NCBI GenBank assembly: GCA_025054955.1
Contig: JANWZE010000056.1
Span: forward strand, 26,200-90,199
Direction: 5' to 3'
Length of the DNA: 64,000 nt
Source of the DNA: Blastocatellia bacterium
GTDB lineage: Bacteria > Acidobacteriota > Blastocatellia > HR10 > J050
In this document: positions 35,534-44,301 of the stretch, piece by piece
Position numbering within the stretch: position 1 is the first letter of the stretch
Layout: the number at the start of each line of letters is the position of its first letter
Notes under the pieces: generated by a model
The model's database searches: none
What the model was told of the DNA's origin: nothing
What the model saw: the letters and a program-made list of their open reading frames with translations, nothing else
Position numbers and translations under genes: made by a program

Positions 35534-37108
35534 ATGGTTCAAACCGTTGAGGCTGCCAAGGCTAAAGCTGTAAGCCTGCGGTCACGCGTCTCGCTGTCTC
35601 CGTGGCCACTCGTTGTTGTCCTGGCAGACGGTTTCATTGGAGCGACTGCGCTGTTGTTAGCGTTTCGGTTGCGAATGTTGCAGCGCATTCCTACGTTGAG
35701 TGACTTGCTGTTTGTGCTCAATCCCATCGAGTTATTCAGCACGGTCGCTTGGCCGACGTTTGAGCCTTATTGGTTTTTGTGGCTGGTGGCTCCGCTGATT
35801 CGCGTCGCCTCGCTGTATCGGCAGCGGCTTTATCGCTTCAAGGGCGAATTTTCTTGGTTCGATGACGGCGTAGGCGTTCTGAAAGCCGTCACCTTGGGCT
35901 CGTTGATCTTGATCGTCGTGGCGTTCATGTATCGTGGCGGTTTCGCATTCCGCGTCTATTCATATTCACGCGGCATTTTTCTGCTGGACTGGGGACTGAC
36001 ATTGATTGGTCACGTGATGGTGCATGGTCTTGCGCGAGCAGTTCAACTCGGACTGCGCCGGCGGGGAGCGAATCTAATTCCCTCGTTGATCGTCGGACAG
36101 GGCGAGCTGGCCGAACTCTGTTGCGCAGAGATGGCCTCGCGACCGCAACTTGGTTATCGCGTCGTTGGCATCGTCTCCACAACGAATGGTCCGCACCAAC
36201 GGAGCGACGACGGACAGACCTCGTTACGTCAATACCCGGTGATAGGCAAGCTGGAGCAGTTGCCGAAGATCATCAACGCCTACGGCATTGAGCAGGTCTT
36301 CATCACCGATCCGAACGTTTCACCGCGCGTGTTGTTTGAAACGATCATGCAGTGTTGGCAGCGTCGTCAGACTGAATTTAGTCTGGTGCCCACTTTGTTG
36401 AGCACATGGCCGCGCAAGACCGAGCTAGAGCAAATCGGTTCGCTGCCGATGATCAAGCTATTTCAGGAGCCGCTGCGCGGGCCTTACCGCTATCTGAAGC
36501 GGACGACCGACCTGGTGGTGGCTACAGCAGGATTGATCCTGCTCAGCCCCGTCTTCTTGTTGATCTACTGGCTGGTGAAACTCGATTCACCGGGCCCGGC
36601 GCTGTTTCGTCAGGAACGCGTCGGCATGGACGGTCGCGTCTTTACCCTTTACAAGTTCAGAACCATGCGGGTTGACGCCGAGGCCGACGCCCATCGCGAG
36701 CACATGAGCCAGCTCATCAACGGACAGATCGCCGCGCAAACCGATGGCGAAGTTCTGTATGGCAAAATCGCCGACGATCAGCGGGTCACACGCGTGGGAC
36801 GGATTCTGCGGCGCCTGAGTTTGGATGAGCTGCCCCAATTGTTCAACGTGTTGCAGGGAGACATGAGCCTGGTCGGACCACGGCCGCCGATTCCTTATGA
36901 AGTCGAACACTACTCCGACTGGCATCGCAAACGACTGGAAGTCAAACCAGGCATCACCGGTTTATGGCAAGTGAGCGGCAGGAATACGCTGCCTTTTGAG
37001 GAGATGGTGCAACTGGACATCTACTACATTGAGAACTGGTCGCTATGGCTCGATTTGAAAATCATGATACAAACGGTTCCTGCTATCCTGCGCGGCGAAA
37101 CAGCGTGA
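35534..37108 (+). CDS. Polyprenyl-phosphate glycosylphosphotransferase (exopolysaccharide initiation)
   Basis: 524-residue membrane enzyme that starts exopolysaccharide repeat assembly by moving a sugar-1-phosphate to undecaprenyl phosphate. N-terminal four or five TM helices with a CoA-binding-like middle domain (NLIPSLIVGQGELAELCCAEM). The C-terminal bacterial sugar transferase domain has KRTTDLVVATAGLILLSPVF, FRQERVGMDGRVFTLYKFRTM, SLDELPQLFNVLQGDMSLVG, PRPP, and KPGITGLWQVSGR. The layout matches WbaP/WcaJ-type proteins. No dedicated polysaccharide cluster follows, so it is an isolated initiator. Confidence 0.93.
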   Translation: MVQTVEAAKAKAVSLRSRVSLSPWPLVVVLADGFIGATALLLAFRLRMLQRIPTLSDLLFVLNPIELFSTVAWPTFEPYWFLWLVAPLIRVASLYRQRLYRFKGEFSWFDDGVGVLKAVTLGSLILIVVAFMYRGGFAFRVYSYSRGIFLLDWGLTLIGHVMVHGLARAVQLGLRRRGANLIPSLIVGQGELAELCCAEMASRPQLGYRVVGIVSTTNGPHQRSDDGQTSLRQYPVIGKLEQLPKIINAYGIEQVFITDPNVSPRVLFETIMQCWQRRQTEFSLVPTLLSTWPRKTELEQIGSLPMIKLFQEPLRGPYRYLKRTTDLVVATAGLILLSPVFLLIYWLVKLDSPGPALFRQERVGMDGRVFTLYKFRTMRVDAEADAHREHMSQLINGQIAAQTDGEVLYGKIADDQRVTRVGRILRRLSLDELPQLFNVLQGDMSLVGPRPPIPYEVEHYSDWHRKRLEVKPGITGLWQVSGRNTLPFEEMVQLDIYYIENWSLWLDLKIMIQTVPAILRGETA

Positions 37109-37219
37109 GCCTGGCCGGGTAGCGACGTTGGCTCTGCGCTCGTCCCGGTTAAAGCAACAGCTTCTACCTGCGCCATCGCCAGCTCATCCAAGCAAAGCGA
37201 CTATCGGACAGGAGCGAAG

Positions 37220-38509
37220 ATGACACAACCAAACAATCTGGTTCAAAAACAACGGGAATATCTGTTCCCTTGCGTCGGAACTTACTACCAGCAACCGCTC
37301 GTGATCGAGCGAGGCGAAGGGATGTACGTCTGGGACGATCAAGGCAACAAGTACCTGGATTGCTTCGGCGGCGTGTTGACCGTCAGTGTGGGCCATGCCA
37401 ATCCGGTCGTCAACAACGCGATCATCGAACAGGTCAACAAGGTTGCTCACACGTCCACGCTCTACATCAATCAGCCTCAAGTGGAACTGGCTGAAAAGGT
37501 GGCGCATCTGACGCCCGGCCGATTGCAAAAGAGTTTCTTCACCAACAGCGGCACAGAAGCCGACGAAACGGCCATTGTGCTGGCACGACTCTACACAGGC
37601 CGACAAGAGATCGTCGCGCTGCGGCATTGCTACAGCGGTCGCTCGATGCTGGCCATGAGCGTGACAGCGCACTCGACCTGGCGACATGGCGGCCCGTACG
37701 TGCCCGGCATCGTGCACGCGGCTGCGCCTTATTGCTATCGCTGTCCGTTCAAATTGACATATCCGTCGTGTGAGTTAGCGTGCGCCCGCGATGTGGAAGA
37801 ACTCATTCAAACCACGACATCGGGTCAAATCGCTGGGTTCATCGCTGAGCCGATCCTGGGCGTTGGTGGCTTCATCACGCCGCCCAAGGAGTACTTCCGC
37901 GAAGTCACCGCAATCATCAAGCGGTATGGCGGCATTTTCATCTGCGACGAAGTGCAGACCGGCTGGGGGCGCACCGGTGACAAATGGTTCGGCATTGAGC
38001 ATTGGGACGTCGAGCCGGAGATCATGACATTTGCCAAGGGCATGGCCAACGGCGCGCCTATCGGCGCAACGGTCGCCACGCCAGAGGTGGCCCAAGCCTA
38101 CCCCAGCTTGACGTTCTCCACATTTGGCGGCAATCCGGTGACAATGGCTGCTGCGCTGGCCACCATTCGCTACATGGAAGAACACGACCTGCCACGTAAC
38201 GCCCGCATCGTTGGCCAATACTTGCGTGAGCGACTCGAAGAGTTAAAGGCCAAATATCCTGTGCTCGGCGACGTGCGCGGAATGGGCTTGATGCAGGGAC
38301 TGGAACTGGTCAAGGATCGGCGCACCAAGGAACCCCATCCGCAGGCTGTGGCGCAGGTCTTTGAAATCACCAAACAGCGTGGCGTGCTGATTGGCAAGGG
38401 CGGCCTTTATGGCAATGTGATCCGGCTTGGCCCGCCGTTGATTGCCACGAAGGATCACATTGATGAGTTAATCGCTGCGCTTGACGCTGGCTTGACAGCG
38501 GTCGCGTGA
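37220..38509 (+). CDS. Class III PLP-dependent aminotransferase (AGXT2/GABA-type)
   Basis: 429-residue aminotransferase. AGGAG precedes the ATG. Motifs: TNSGTEADETAIVLAR (cofactor phosphate site), CDEVQTGWGRTG (Asp contacting the pyridine nitrogen) and Lys273 in TFAKGMANGAPIGA (Schiff-base lysine). Overall similarity to alanine-glyoxylate aminotransferase 2 and 4-aminobutyrate aminotransferases, which use pyruvate, glyoxylate or 2-oxoglutarate as amino acceptor. The exact substrate is not resolved, and no pathway partner is adjacent. Confidence 0.92.
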   Translation: MTQPNNLVQKQREYLFPCVGTYYQQPLVIERGEGMYVWDDQGNKYLDCFGGVLTVSVGHANPVVNNAIIEQVNKVAHTSTLYINQPQVELAEKVAHLTPGRLQKSFFTNSGTEADETAIVLARLYTGRQEIVALRHCYSGRSMLAMSVTAHSTWRHGGPYVPGIVHAAAPYCYRCPFKLTYPSCELACARDVEELIQTTTSGQIAGFIAEPILGVGGFITPPKEYFREVTAIIKRYGGIFICDEVQTGWGRTGDKWFGIEHWDVEPEIMTFAKGMANGAPIGATVATPEVAQAYPSLTFSTFGGNPVTMAAALATIRYMEEHDLPRNARIVGQYLRERLEELKAKYPVLGDVRGMGLMQGLELVKDRRTKEPHPQAVAQVFEITKQRGVLIGKGGLYGNVIRLGPPLIATKDHIDELIAALDAGLTAVA

Positions 38510-38663
38510 TTGATTTCTTGTTCTCATCTGGTTTCACCGGTGTTGCTCAAACACGGGTTGCCGATGTTGCAACCATGCTCACCTGGCTTGGTGTGTAGAT
38601 AGGGAAATGGCTGCGCCTAATAAAAAATTCAAACTTTATTTGAGCCTCTCCCTTCATAATGAG

Positions 38664-38824
38664 CGTCACGGAGGCGACCAAACCGTTCGTGACGGTCCAA
38701 TTGGCAAGTCGGTGGGCGTTGGTCCGACGCAGAGCTGCAATCCACGGCCCTCGCTCCCATTGTGGTTTGGGCAATACAGACAACGGGTCGGAAAAGCTGG
38801 CCAGATGCGCTGGCCGTTTCCGAC
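38664..38824 (+). promoter_or_regulatory. Candidate structured leader of the deacetylase-like gene
   Basis: Within the 344-bp gap before 38854 several helices can be drawn: CGTCACG/CGTGACG (38664-38670, 38688-38694), GTCGG/CCGAC (38708-38712, 38723-38727), and a long two-part hairpin GTCGGAAA-GGCCAG / CTGGCC-TTTCCGAC (38787-38824). The last ends 17 bp before the GGAGGA ribosome site. GCAA, then CGCAGAGC beside the second helix, loosely recalls the c-di-GMP-I (GEMM) aptamer core (CGCAAAGC), but the GNRA loop and second aptamer helix are missing. The rest of 38510-38853 has no gene. Confidence 0.35.
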
Positions 38825-38853
38825 TTTGAGAAGATGAAGCTGGAGGAATTTTC

Positions 38854-39963
38854 ATGACGTGTGGCATTAAGCCAGAGCTGATGAAGTGGCTAGTTCGTGC
38901 AGGGGCGCTTGTTTGTCTTGTGTTGAATTTGACCGGGGGCAAACATATCGGTGGCGGGTTTGTCGGAAGCAGGCTTGCCCAAGCAGGTTCCTCTGAGCCA
39001 GAAGCTGAGCAAGCAACGCTGCTGTTTACCATTGGCATGCATATTGAGCCATTCGGCGCTACCGTGAGTCCCATTGTTGGTGGGGGGCCGCCACCGCCAC
39101 CTCAAGCGCTGAATTACAACAATCGGATGTTCTTTCAGCGACACGTGGCCGATATTCGGTTAGTCGTTGACATCGTTGAGCGGCATGGCGGCCGCATGAC
39201 TATTCAGGCGCAAACGCCGTTCACGACCGTTGCCGCGCAATCCGGCGAAACCATCTTGACCGAGCTGGAGGCGCGTGGCCATGAAATTGCTTTGCACTTC
39301 CACGAAGATGCCCACTTGGGACCGAATCCGGAACGATGGCCAGTTTCAATTTGGGCTGCTGTCATGTCTGAGCAAATTCAATTCATTCGCCGCGCCGGCG
39401 TCAGAGCGCCGATTCGCTATTGGAGCGGTGGGAATCTTTATTCGGGCATCCTCGATGCCGCCGCACATGCCGGTCTGGACATCCAAAGCGATTGGAAGAA
39501 TCCTCGCACGCAGACCACCGATGCACGGCTGTTGGGCGTGAACCCGTGGCGACCAGCGGCAGGGCCGAGCGCATCGGATGTTGCCGGCTATGCCCGGCAC
39601 GATCCATTGGGTCGTATCATTTTTCTGCCGGAAGGGAATTATTCTCGGACCGACTTTGCGTCAGCCCGGCGCGACGCCGAGTTTGGCGGCGATGAGGGCT
39701 ATTTCAACTTTCTCAAAGGCGAATTCCTACGTTCACTCGCAGTGGCGCGGGCTGACCGGGTCAACGTCTTCCACTTCACGGTTCATCCCGGCGAGTTTCG
39801 TGGTAGTGATCCCAACCGGCCGTTTGCTGTTATTGACCGGTGGCTCACCGAGGTGATTGACCCGCAGGTGCGTGCCGGCAACGTTCGGTGGGCAACGTTT
39901 GCCCAGATGGCCGATGCGTTCAAACAGTGGGAAGCAGCCAATCCCAGCGTTGATCCGCGTTGA
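38854..39963 (+). CDS. Exported polysaccharide-deacetylase-like protein
   Basis: 369 residues. GGAGGA lies 7 nt before the ATG. Signal sequence about 1-40 (VRAGALVCLVLNLTGG). The body resembles the NodB/polysaccharide deacetylase barrel: TIGMHIEPFG, VDIVERHGGRMTIQAQTPF, ELEARGHEIALHFHEDAHLG (His-rich metal region) and VNVFHFTVHPGEFRG. A canonical TFDD and a complete His-His-Asp set are not obvious, so the activity is uncertain. It has a possible structured leader. Recognition is at fold level only. Confidence 0.65.
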   Translation: MTCGIKPELMKWLVRAGALVCLVLNLTGGKHIGGGFVGSRLAQAGSSEPEAEQATLLFTIGMHIEPFGATVSPIVGGGPPPPPQALNYNNRMFFQRHVADIRLVVDIVERHGGRMTIQAQTPFTTVAAQSGETILTELEARGHEIALHFHEDAHLGPNPERWPVSIWAAVMSEQIQFIRRAGVRAPIRYWSGGNLYSGILDAAAHAGLDIQSDWKNPRTQTTDARLLGVNPWRPAAGPSASDVAGYARHDPLGRIIFLPEGNYSRTDFASARRDAEFGGDEGYFNFLKGEFLRSLAVARADRVNVFHFTVHPGEFRGSDPNRPFAVIDRWLTEVIDPQVRAGNVRWATFAQMADAFKQWEAANPSVDPR

Positions 39964-40182
39964 AACGACTCGTTGGTATCGGCCTTGTTGCGCAAATAGT
40001 GAGCAGCAACGTAAAGGACCATACAAAGTAGCCCTACGACGTTGTAGATAAACAGCGCATCATGGCCGTAGCTCGGCTGGTTGCTACCCCCGGCTTGAGC
40101 TTGCGATGTCAGCCAGATTACAATGCAACCACTCAATGAACATGAGAGCAACACGAACACAGACACGCGCGGAGGCGAAATA

Positions 40183-40767
40183 ATGGCAAGCGACTCAGAA
40201 ACTGGTACCATGCGGCATGGCAGCCATTGGAGAATAACAGCCTGGGCCGTCGCAGTGCTTTTGTTGCTGTTGCCCCTGGTGGCCATGCAACTGAGCGATG
40301 AAGTGAATTGGAGTGCGACAGATTTTGCCTTTGCCGGTGCGCTCCTGATTGGCGCGCTTCTCACTTACGAGTTGGTCGCAAGAACAGCAGCCAACACCGC
40401 TTATCGAGTCGCTTTTTCCGTTGCGCTTGCGGCCGCAGTGTGCCTCGTGTGGTTGAGCCTCGGCGTCGGCATCATCGGGCGGGATGGCGATCCTGCCAAC
40501 CTGATCTACTTCGGCGTGCTCGGTGTCGGGGTTATTGGCGCGCTGCTGACGCGCTTTCAAGCGGATGGAATGACGCGCGTGTTATTGGCGATGGCGCTCG
40601 CTCAGACGTTGATCACTGCAATCGCGCTCATTGCCGGATTGGGCCAACCGTGGAGCGGGCCACTTGAGCTGATATGCTTGAACGGGTTCTTTGTTGCGCT
40701 GTGGGTCGGGTCGGCATGGCTGTTTCGTCATGCCGCCCGTAGGCAGACCGAGCAGGGCTTAGCCTAA
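40183..40767 (+). CDS. Six-TM membrane protein of unknown function
   Basis: 194 residues from ATG 40183 with GGAGG 7 nt upstream; codons from 40123 are not used. Six hydrophobic helices are clear, such as ITAWAVAVLLLLLPLVAMQL, FAGALLIGALLTYELV, YFGVLGVGVIGALLTRF and VLLAMALAQTLITAIALIAG. A conserved-looking WSATDFAFAG lies between TM1 and TM2. Similar small membrane proteins are common in bacteria and lack an assigned role. Confidence 0.8.
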   Translation: MASDSETGTMRHGSHWRITAWAVAVLLLLLPLVAMQLSDEVNWSATDFAFAGALLIGALLTYELVARTAANTAYRVAFSVALAAAVCLVWLSLGVGIIGRDGDPANLIYFGVLGVGVIGALLTRFQADGMTRVLLAMALAQTLITAIALIAGLGQPWSGPLELICLNGFFVALWVGSAWLFRHAARRQTEQGLA

Positions 40768-40926
40768 TGGCGGCGGGCGCTCGAGTCCACCCGTATCGTT
40801 GGTGCGCCTCCCGGTCGCGCTTTATTGGGCACGATTCGCAGTCGTGCTTTGTTGACGCGGCTTGCGCTTGTAGGACCGACTTGCGGGCGCTCGCGCAGAC
40901 GGCGTCGGCAGACGCCGACAAGATGG

Positions 40927-41147
40927 TAGCCAGACGTGCAACGTCTGGATGGGCGTCATTCCCCATTCCATCGCGCCTTGAAGAGGCGCACAGAACCGTT
41001 TCTAACCAACATGACAAAAGTTCGGGGCGTAGTTGGAGTGCTGCGACGTGGCGCAGCTTTGGCCGGAAAGTGGTAACACACCACCGCACGCCAAAACGTC
41101 TCGTCCCCCCAACATCTCCCAGAACGTTTGTCCAACTACTTAGCGCG
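40927..41147. repeat. Composite D-B intergenic repeat, copy 1
   Basis: Module D (40927-40986) begins TAGCCAGACGTGCAACGTCT, which folds as CCAGACGT/ACGTCTGG. Module B (41011-41147) carries hairpins around GCTGCGACGTGGCGCAGC and a degenerate GTGGT..ACCAC. It lies in the 538-bp gap between the six-TM gene and the YCF48-like lipoprotein; the rest of that gap holds no gene. Confidence 0.85.
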
Positions 41148-41305
41148 GCTTCACCACGCGCATAAGTGACTGGTTTGCACTGGTTCGTTGCTGATTTGTC
41201 CGATCACTTTTTCGTCATCCTCGGCAACGGCCAGGTACCTGAACAATGAGCATGCACGCCACCTGCTTGACACGCAAAGCCGAAGCCGTTATCCGTATCT
41301 CTGCT

Positions 41306-42358
41306 ATGAAACGATTTCGCTCATGGTGTGTCATTCTCTGTGGATTGATGCTGTCAAGCGCGCTGCTGCTGACTGCTTGCCAGTCACAACCCAAAACCGG
41401 TCGGTGGCTCGTGCAAGCTCGCGGCTCCGAGGTGGCATTCTCCAGCGTTCACTTCGTTAATGAGCAACACGGCTGGGCGATTGGCTGGGATGGTCAAAAG
41501 TCGAAAGAGGCCGATGGTTGGATCGTGCAAACAACCAATGACGGCGGCGCGACGTGGCAACAGATGCCCGGGCAAGTTCAGTCCAACATCCGCTTTGTCA
41601 GATTCGTCACGCCCGCCGAGGGGTGGGCCATCACCACCGCGCACCATATCCTTTACACGAGCGATGGCGGGGCGACGTGGCAAACTCAGCGCACCCCCGG
41701 AACTGTTGACGTGCGCAACGACGCCTACCCCAATCGTGTGTCCAAGCAGCCGGAGCCGATTGCACACCTGTTCTTTGTCAATTCCACAACGGGGTGGGCA
41801 TGGGGTGGCGGACAGCAACGACCTGGCTTTCACCTACCCGGCATTTTGCTGCACACCGCCGATGGCGGACGAGTGTGGACACGTCTAGCTTACCCGTTTG
41901 AAAATGAATTGGTCGGATTGCAGTTTGTTGATGAAACGCGCGGCTGGGCATGCGAATATAAAGGAAATTGCTATCGCAGCGATGATGCCGGACGATCGTG
42001 GACACGACTGACCATCCGTGAAGGGACCGCCGTCAATGCTTTCCACTTCATTGATCGCCAGCATGGCTGGGTGGTGACCGGCAACGGGATTACGTATCGC
42101 ACCAGTGATGGCGGGACGACCTGGCGATTCGCTCGCACCGGCACAGGCGAGGACTTGCGCGGCGTATGGTTTCTCACGCCACGGTATGGTTGGGTCGTGG
42201 GTAATAATGGCGCGATTTTATTGACCAGAAATGGTGGCGATGATTGGATGCGCCTGGATGCTGGCGTGCAAGCCGACCTGACCGACATTCAGTTTGTCAG
42301 TCCACAGCATGGGTGGGCTGTTGGTCATAGCGGCCTGATTCTGCACTACGTGGAGTAG
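41306..42358 (+). CDS. YCF48/BNR-repeat lipoprotein
   Basis: Predicted lipoprotein of 350 residues. Start chosen at ATG 41306 because a signal peptide begins there (MKRFRSWCVILCGLML) and ends in the lipobox LLTAC. No clear ribosome site is seen. The body consists of repeated propeller blades with SDGGTTW/DDAGRSW motifs and GW pairs (HGWAIGWDG, RGWACEYKG, YGWVVGNNG, HGWAVGHSG), as in the photosystem II assembly factor YCF48/HCF136 fold. In non-phototrophs this fold serves envelope-protein binding. Lgt and LspA in this window would process it. Confidence 0.85.
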   Translation: MKRFRSWCVILCGLMLSSALLLTACQSQPKTGRWLVQARGSEVAFSSVHFVNEQHGWAIGWDGQKSKEADGWIVQTTNDGGATWQQMPGQVQSNIRFVRFVTPAEGWAITTAHHILYTSDGGATWQTQRTPGTVDVRNDAYPNRVSKQPEPIAHLFFVNSTTGWAWGGGQQRPGFHLPGILLHTADGGRVWTRLAYPFENELVGLQFVDETRGWACEYKGNCYRSDDAGRSWTRLTIREGTAVNAFHFIDRQHGWVVTGNGITYRTSDGGTTWRFARTGTGEDLRGVWFLTPRYGWVVGNNGAILLTRNGGDDWMRLDAGVQADLTDIQFVSPQHGWAVGHSGLILHYVE

Positions 42359-42372
42359 GCGTAACGTCCGGC

Positions 42373-42479
42373 CGGCTCGACAGAGCGCACTCGCTTTCAG
42401 CGCACCCGTGATGTTGCTAATGTTTTTCGCGGCATTGAATTGTCGGCTCGACAGAGTGCAGTCGCTTTCAGCGCACCCG
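42373..42479. repeat. 36-bp direct repeat pair, 71-bp period
   Basis: Copies at 42373-42408 and 42444-42479 differ at 2 of 36 positions (CGGCTCGACAGAG.GCA.TCG onward). They start 15 bp after the stop codon of the YCF48-like gene. The 35 bp between copies is unrelated. This is the cleanest of the nine phased pairs. Confidence 0.95.
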
Positions 42480-42483
42480 CTTC

Positions 42484-42586
42484 TAGAGCGATTTTCAATT
42501 GCCTTTACTCGGGCAGCGTCCGCTTTGCTGGCTCATGCACGCTGGAAGTGCGCGCACCAGGGTAGATTGATTCGCAAACCGCTCTA
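42484..42586. mobile_element. MITE-like element with imperfect terminal inverted repeats
   Basis: About 103 bp bounded by AGAGCGATTTTCAAT and ATTCGCAAACCGCTCT, imperfectly inverted. A related left end (AGAGCGACTTCAATTGCC) occurs at 55312, followed by the same CTCATGCACGCTG interior, and a short relative lies near 29405-29443. It abuts a module B repeat at 42587. Confidence 0.55.
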
Positions 42587-42727
42587 AGTAACGTGACAAA
42601 AGTTCGTGGCGTTTTTGAGTGCTGCGACGTGCTCGCAGCTTTGGCCGGAAAGCGGTGACACGTCACCGCACGCCAAAACGTCCCGTCCCCCAAAATCTCC
42701 CAGAACGTTTGTCCACCTACTTAGCGC
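42587..42727. repeat. Module B intergenic repeat, copy 2
   Basis: Same sequence family as 41011-41147, with two perfect hairpins: GCTGCGA/TCGCAGC (42621-42639) and GCGGTGAC/GTCACCGC (42652-42669). Inverted copies occur at 63827-63965 and, partly, at 55503-55570. Confidence 0.9.
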
Positions 42728-42734
42728 ACCCGCT

Positions 42735-42838
42735 TTCAGCAAACTTGCTTTCACCGCACTCGGCTCAGCAAACTCGCTTTCAACAAACACGCTTTCAGCA
42801 AACTCGACTCAGCGAACTCGACTCAGCGAACTCGCTTA
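42735..42838. repeat. 14-15-bp degenerate tandem repeat
   Basis: About seven units of CTTTCAGCAAACTCG and variants (ACTCAGCGAACTCG) run up to the 3' end of the TlpA-like gene (stop at 42836). With the two preceding elements it fills the 42359-42835 gap. No gene is there. Confidence 0.8.
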
Positions 42839-43594
42839 CAGTAACGGCGAGACCATTTTCTCAAAGGCAGTTTGATCCATGTAACCAACATGACGCTTGG
42901 CGATGCGCCCTTGGCGATCAATGATGAATGTTGTGGGGATGCCGGTCACGCCGCCGTACTTTTGTTGCGTGGCAGATTTATCTAACGCGACCGGGTAGTT
43001 GATCGAATACTTCTTGACGAACTCGGCTACGACATCCGCGCCGGCTGTGTCCAATGAGATGCCGATAATTTCCAGCCCTTTGCGTTTGTACTTGTTGTAG
43101 ACGTTGATGAAACCGGGGATTTCAGCCTTACACGGGCCACACCAGGTCGCCCAAAAATTCACCACCACAACTTTGCCACGGAGCCGCGATAATTGCACGG
43201 TGCGACCGTTGAGGTCTTGCAGCGTGAAGTCCGGCGCCACCGTTCCGGTGGCTGGGACGGCTGCCGGTGGATTCATGGTGATCTTCAAAGGCGATGGGTT
43301 GGTGGCTGATTGATTTGAATCGTTGACCGTGATCGTCAACGGTGAATCGCCCTGTTCGGGCGTGGGAGTGATTTGAATCTGCGGCTGAGCCGGTTCAGGC
43401 GTCTTCGTCGCGCTGGACGCGCTTGTTGGCGTCGAAGCGGTGGTTGGGGATGCCTCCTCCTGAACCATTGCCCAGATGACTCCAGCGGTTACGATCACAG
43501 CCACAATCACTGCGCCTACCCACAGCGCACGGCGAGTCGTCGCTTTCTTGCTATCTGCTTTCAAGCGTCGGTGAGCGTTCTTTCGTTTTTTCAT
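42836..43594 (-). CDS. Membrane-anchored TlpA/ResA-type thioredoxin
   Basis: 252 residues. Lys/Arg-rich cytoplasmic start, one TM helix (LWVGAVIVAVIVTAGVIWAM), a Thr/Pro/Ser-rich linker of about 80 residues, then a thioredoxin-like domain (about 115-252) with PDFTLQDLNGRTVQLSRLRG, active site WATWCGPCKAE, and the cis-Pro region GVTGIPTTFII. Family members reduce apocytochrome CxxCH cysteines or envelope disulfides. It lies downstream of the Act cytochrome cluster on the same strand, which suits a role in haem attachment. Confidence 0.92.
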   Translation of the reverse strand: MKKRKNAHRRLKADSKKATTRRALWVGAVIVAVIVTAGVIWAMVQEEASPTTASTPTSASSATKTPEPAQPQIQITPTPEQGDSPLTITVNDSNQSATNPSPLKITMNPPAAVPATGTVAPDFTLQDLNGRTVQLSRLRGKVVVVNFWATWCGPCKAEIPGFINVYNKYKRKGLEIIGISLDTAGADVVAEFVKKYSINYPVALDKSATQQKYGGVTGIPTTFIIDRQGRIAKRHVGYMDQTAFEKMVSPLL

Positions 43595-43752
43595 GGCCAG
43601 AGAGTATGACGAATCCGCTGCCGTTGGGCAAGGGACTGATGGAGCATTGACCGCGCCAGCTCAGACCGCATCAACCAAGCCCACAGTTCCTCGCGTTTGC
43701 TCGGCCAATATGCCGCTCTCACGGCGCAAGCCTGGCGACTCACTACGCTGAA

Positions 43753-44154
43753 TCATCGTCGTGGCGGCTCCTGGTTTGACTCTTCTGCTTGTAATGAGAT
43801 GATCCGTTTGTAGGTTTCTTCGTCCAGCTCGCCCGTCTTGGGTAAGTTCTCGTCATCCTGAAAATCACGGATCGCTTGTTTCAACTCGTCATTCAGCTTG
43901 CCATCCATCGGTCCATCATAGTAGTCGTAACGGCTGAGGATTTTTTGAATTTTCAGGATGTCCTCCTTCGAATAAACTTTGTCACGTGCATGTTGTTTCT
44001 TGGTCTTCTTAGGTTTTTGCTTTTGAGCTTCGGCGGGGAGCTGCACTGAGAGCGAGGCCTGTTGGTAGTTGAATGACCAGGCGGTGAGCGGCGCGGCCAA
44101 CAATACGGCATCGCTGCTGACAAACAATATGCCAAGCACGATGAGCTTTCTCAT
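43753..44154 (-). CDS. Exported peptidoglycan-binding-domain-like protein
   Basis: 133 residues with a signal peptide (about 1-20), a Lys/Gln-rich basic stretch (KQKPKKTKKQHARDK) and a C-terminal three-helix domain of the PG_binding_1 type (ILKIQKILSRYDYYDGPMDG, LKQAIRDFQDDENLPKTGEL). No catalytic domain. Likely periplasmic. It lies between the cytochrome c and TlpA-like genes. Confidence 0.82.
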   Translation of the reverse strand: MRKLIVLGILFVSSDAVLLAAPLTAWSFNYQQASLSVQLPAEAQKQKPKKTKKQHARDKVYSKEDILKIQKILSRYDYYDGPMDGKLNDELKQAIRDFQDDENLPKTGELDEETYKRIISLQAEESNQEPPRR

Positions 44155-44301
44155 AATCTCGTCCTCTCAGAAAAATCCCCAGGAGCGCACCGCCTCCGGC
44201 GTGCCTGTCCGGCCTGCTGGAAGGGGGCGCTCCCAAATTTTCATCGTTCGTGCGTGCTCAACGCACATGAACCACCTCGGCTATTCTTTATGAAGGCGTT
44301 T

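Noticed and set aside
38708..38740. c-di-GMP-I (GEMM) riboswitch
   Set aside because: Only a partial core (GCAA, CGCAGAGC) is present, without the GNRA tetraloop or receptor helix; listed only as an unspecified candidate leader.
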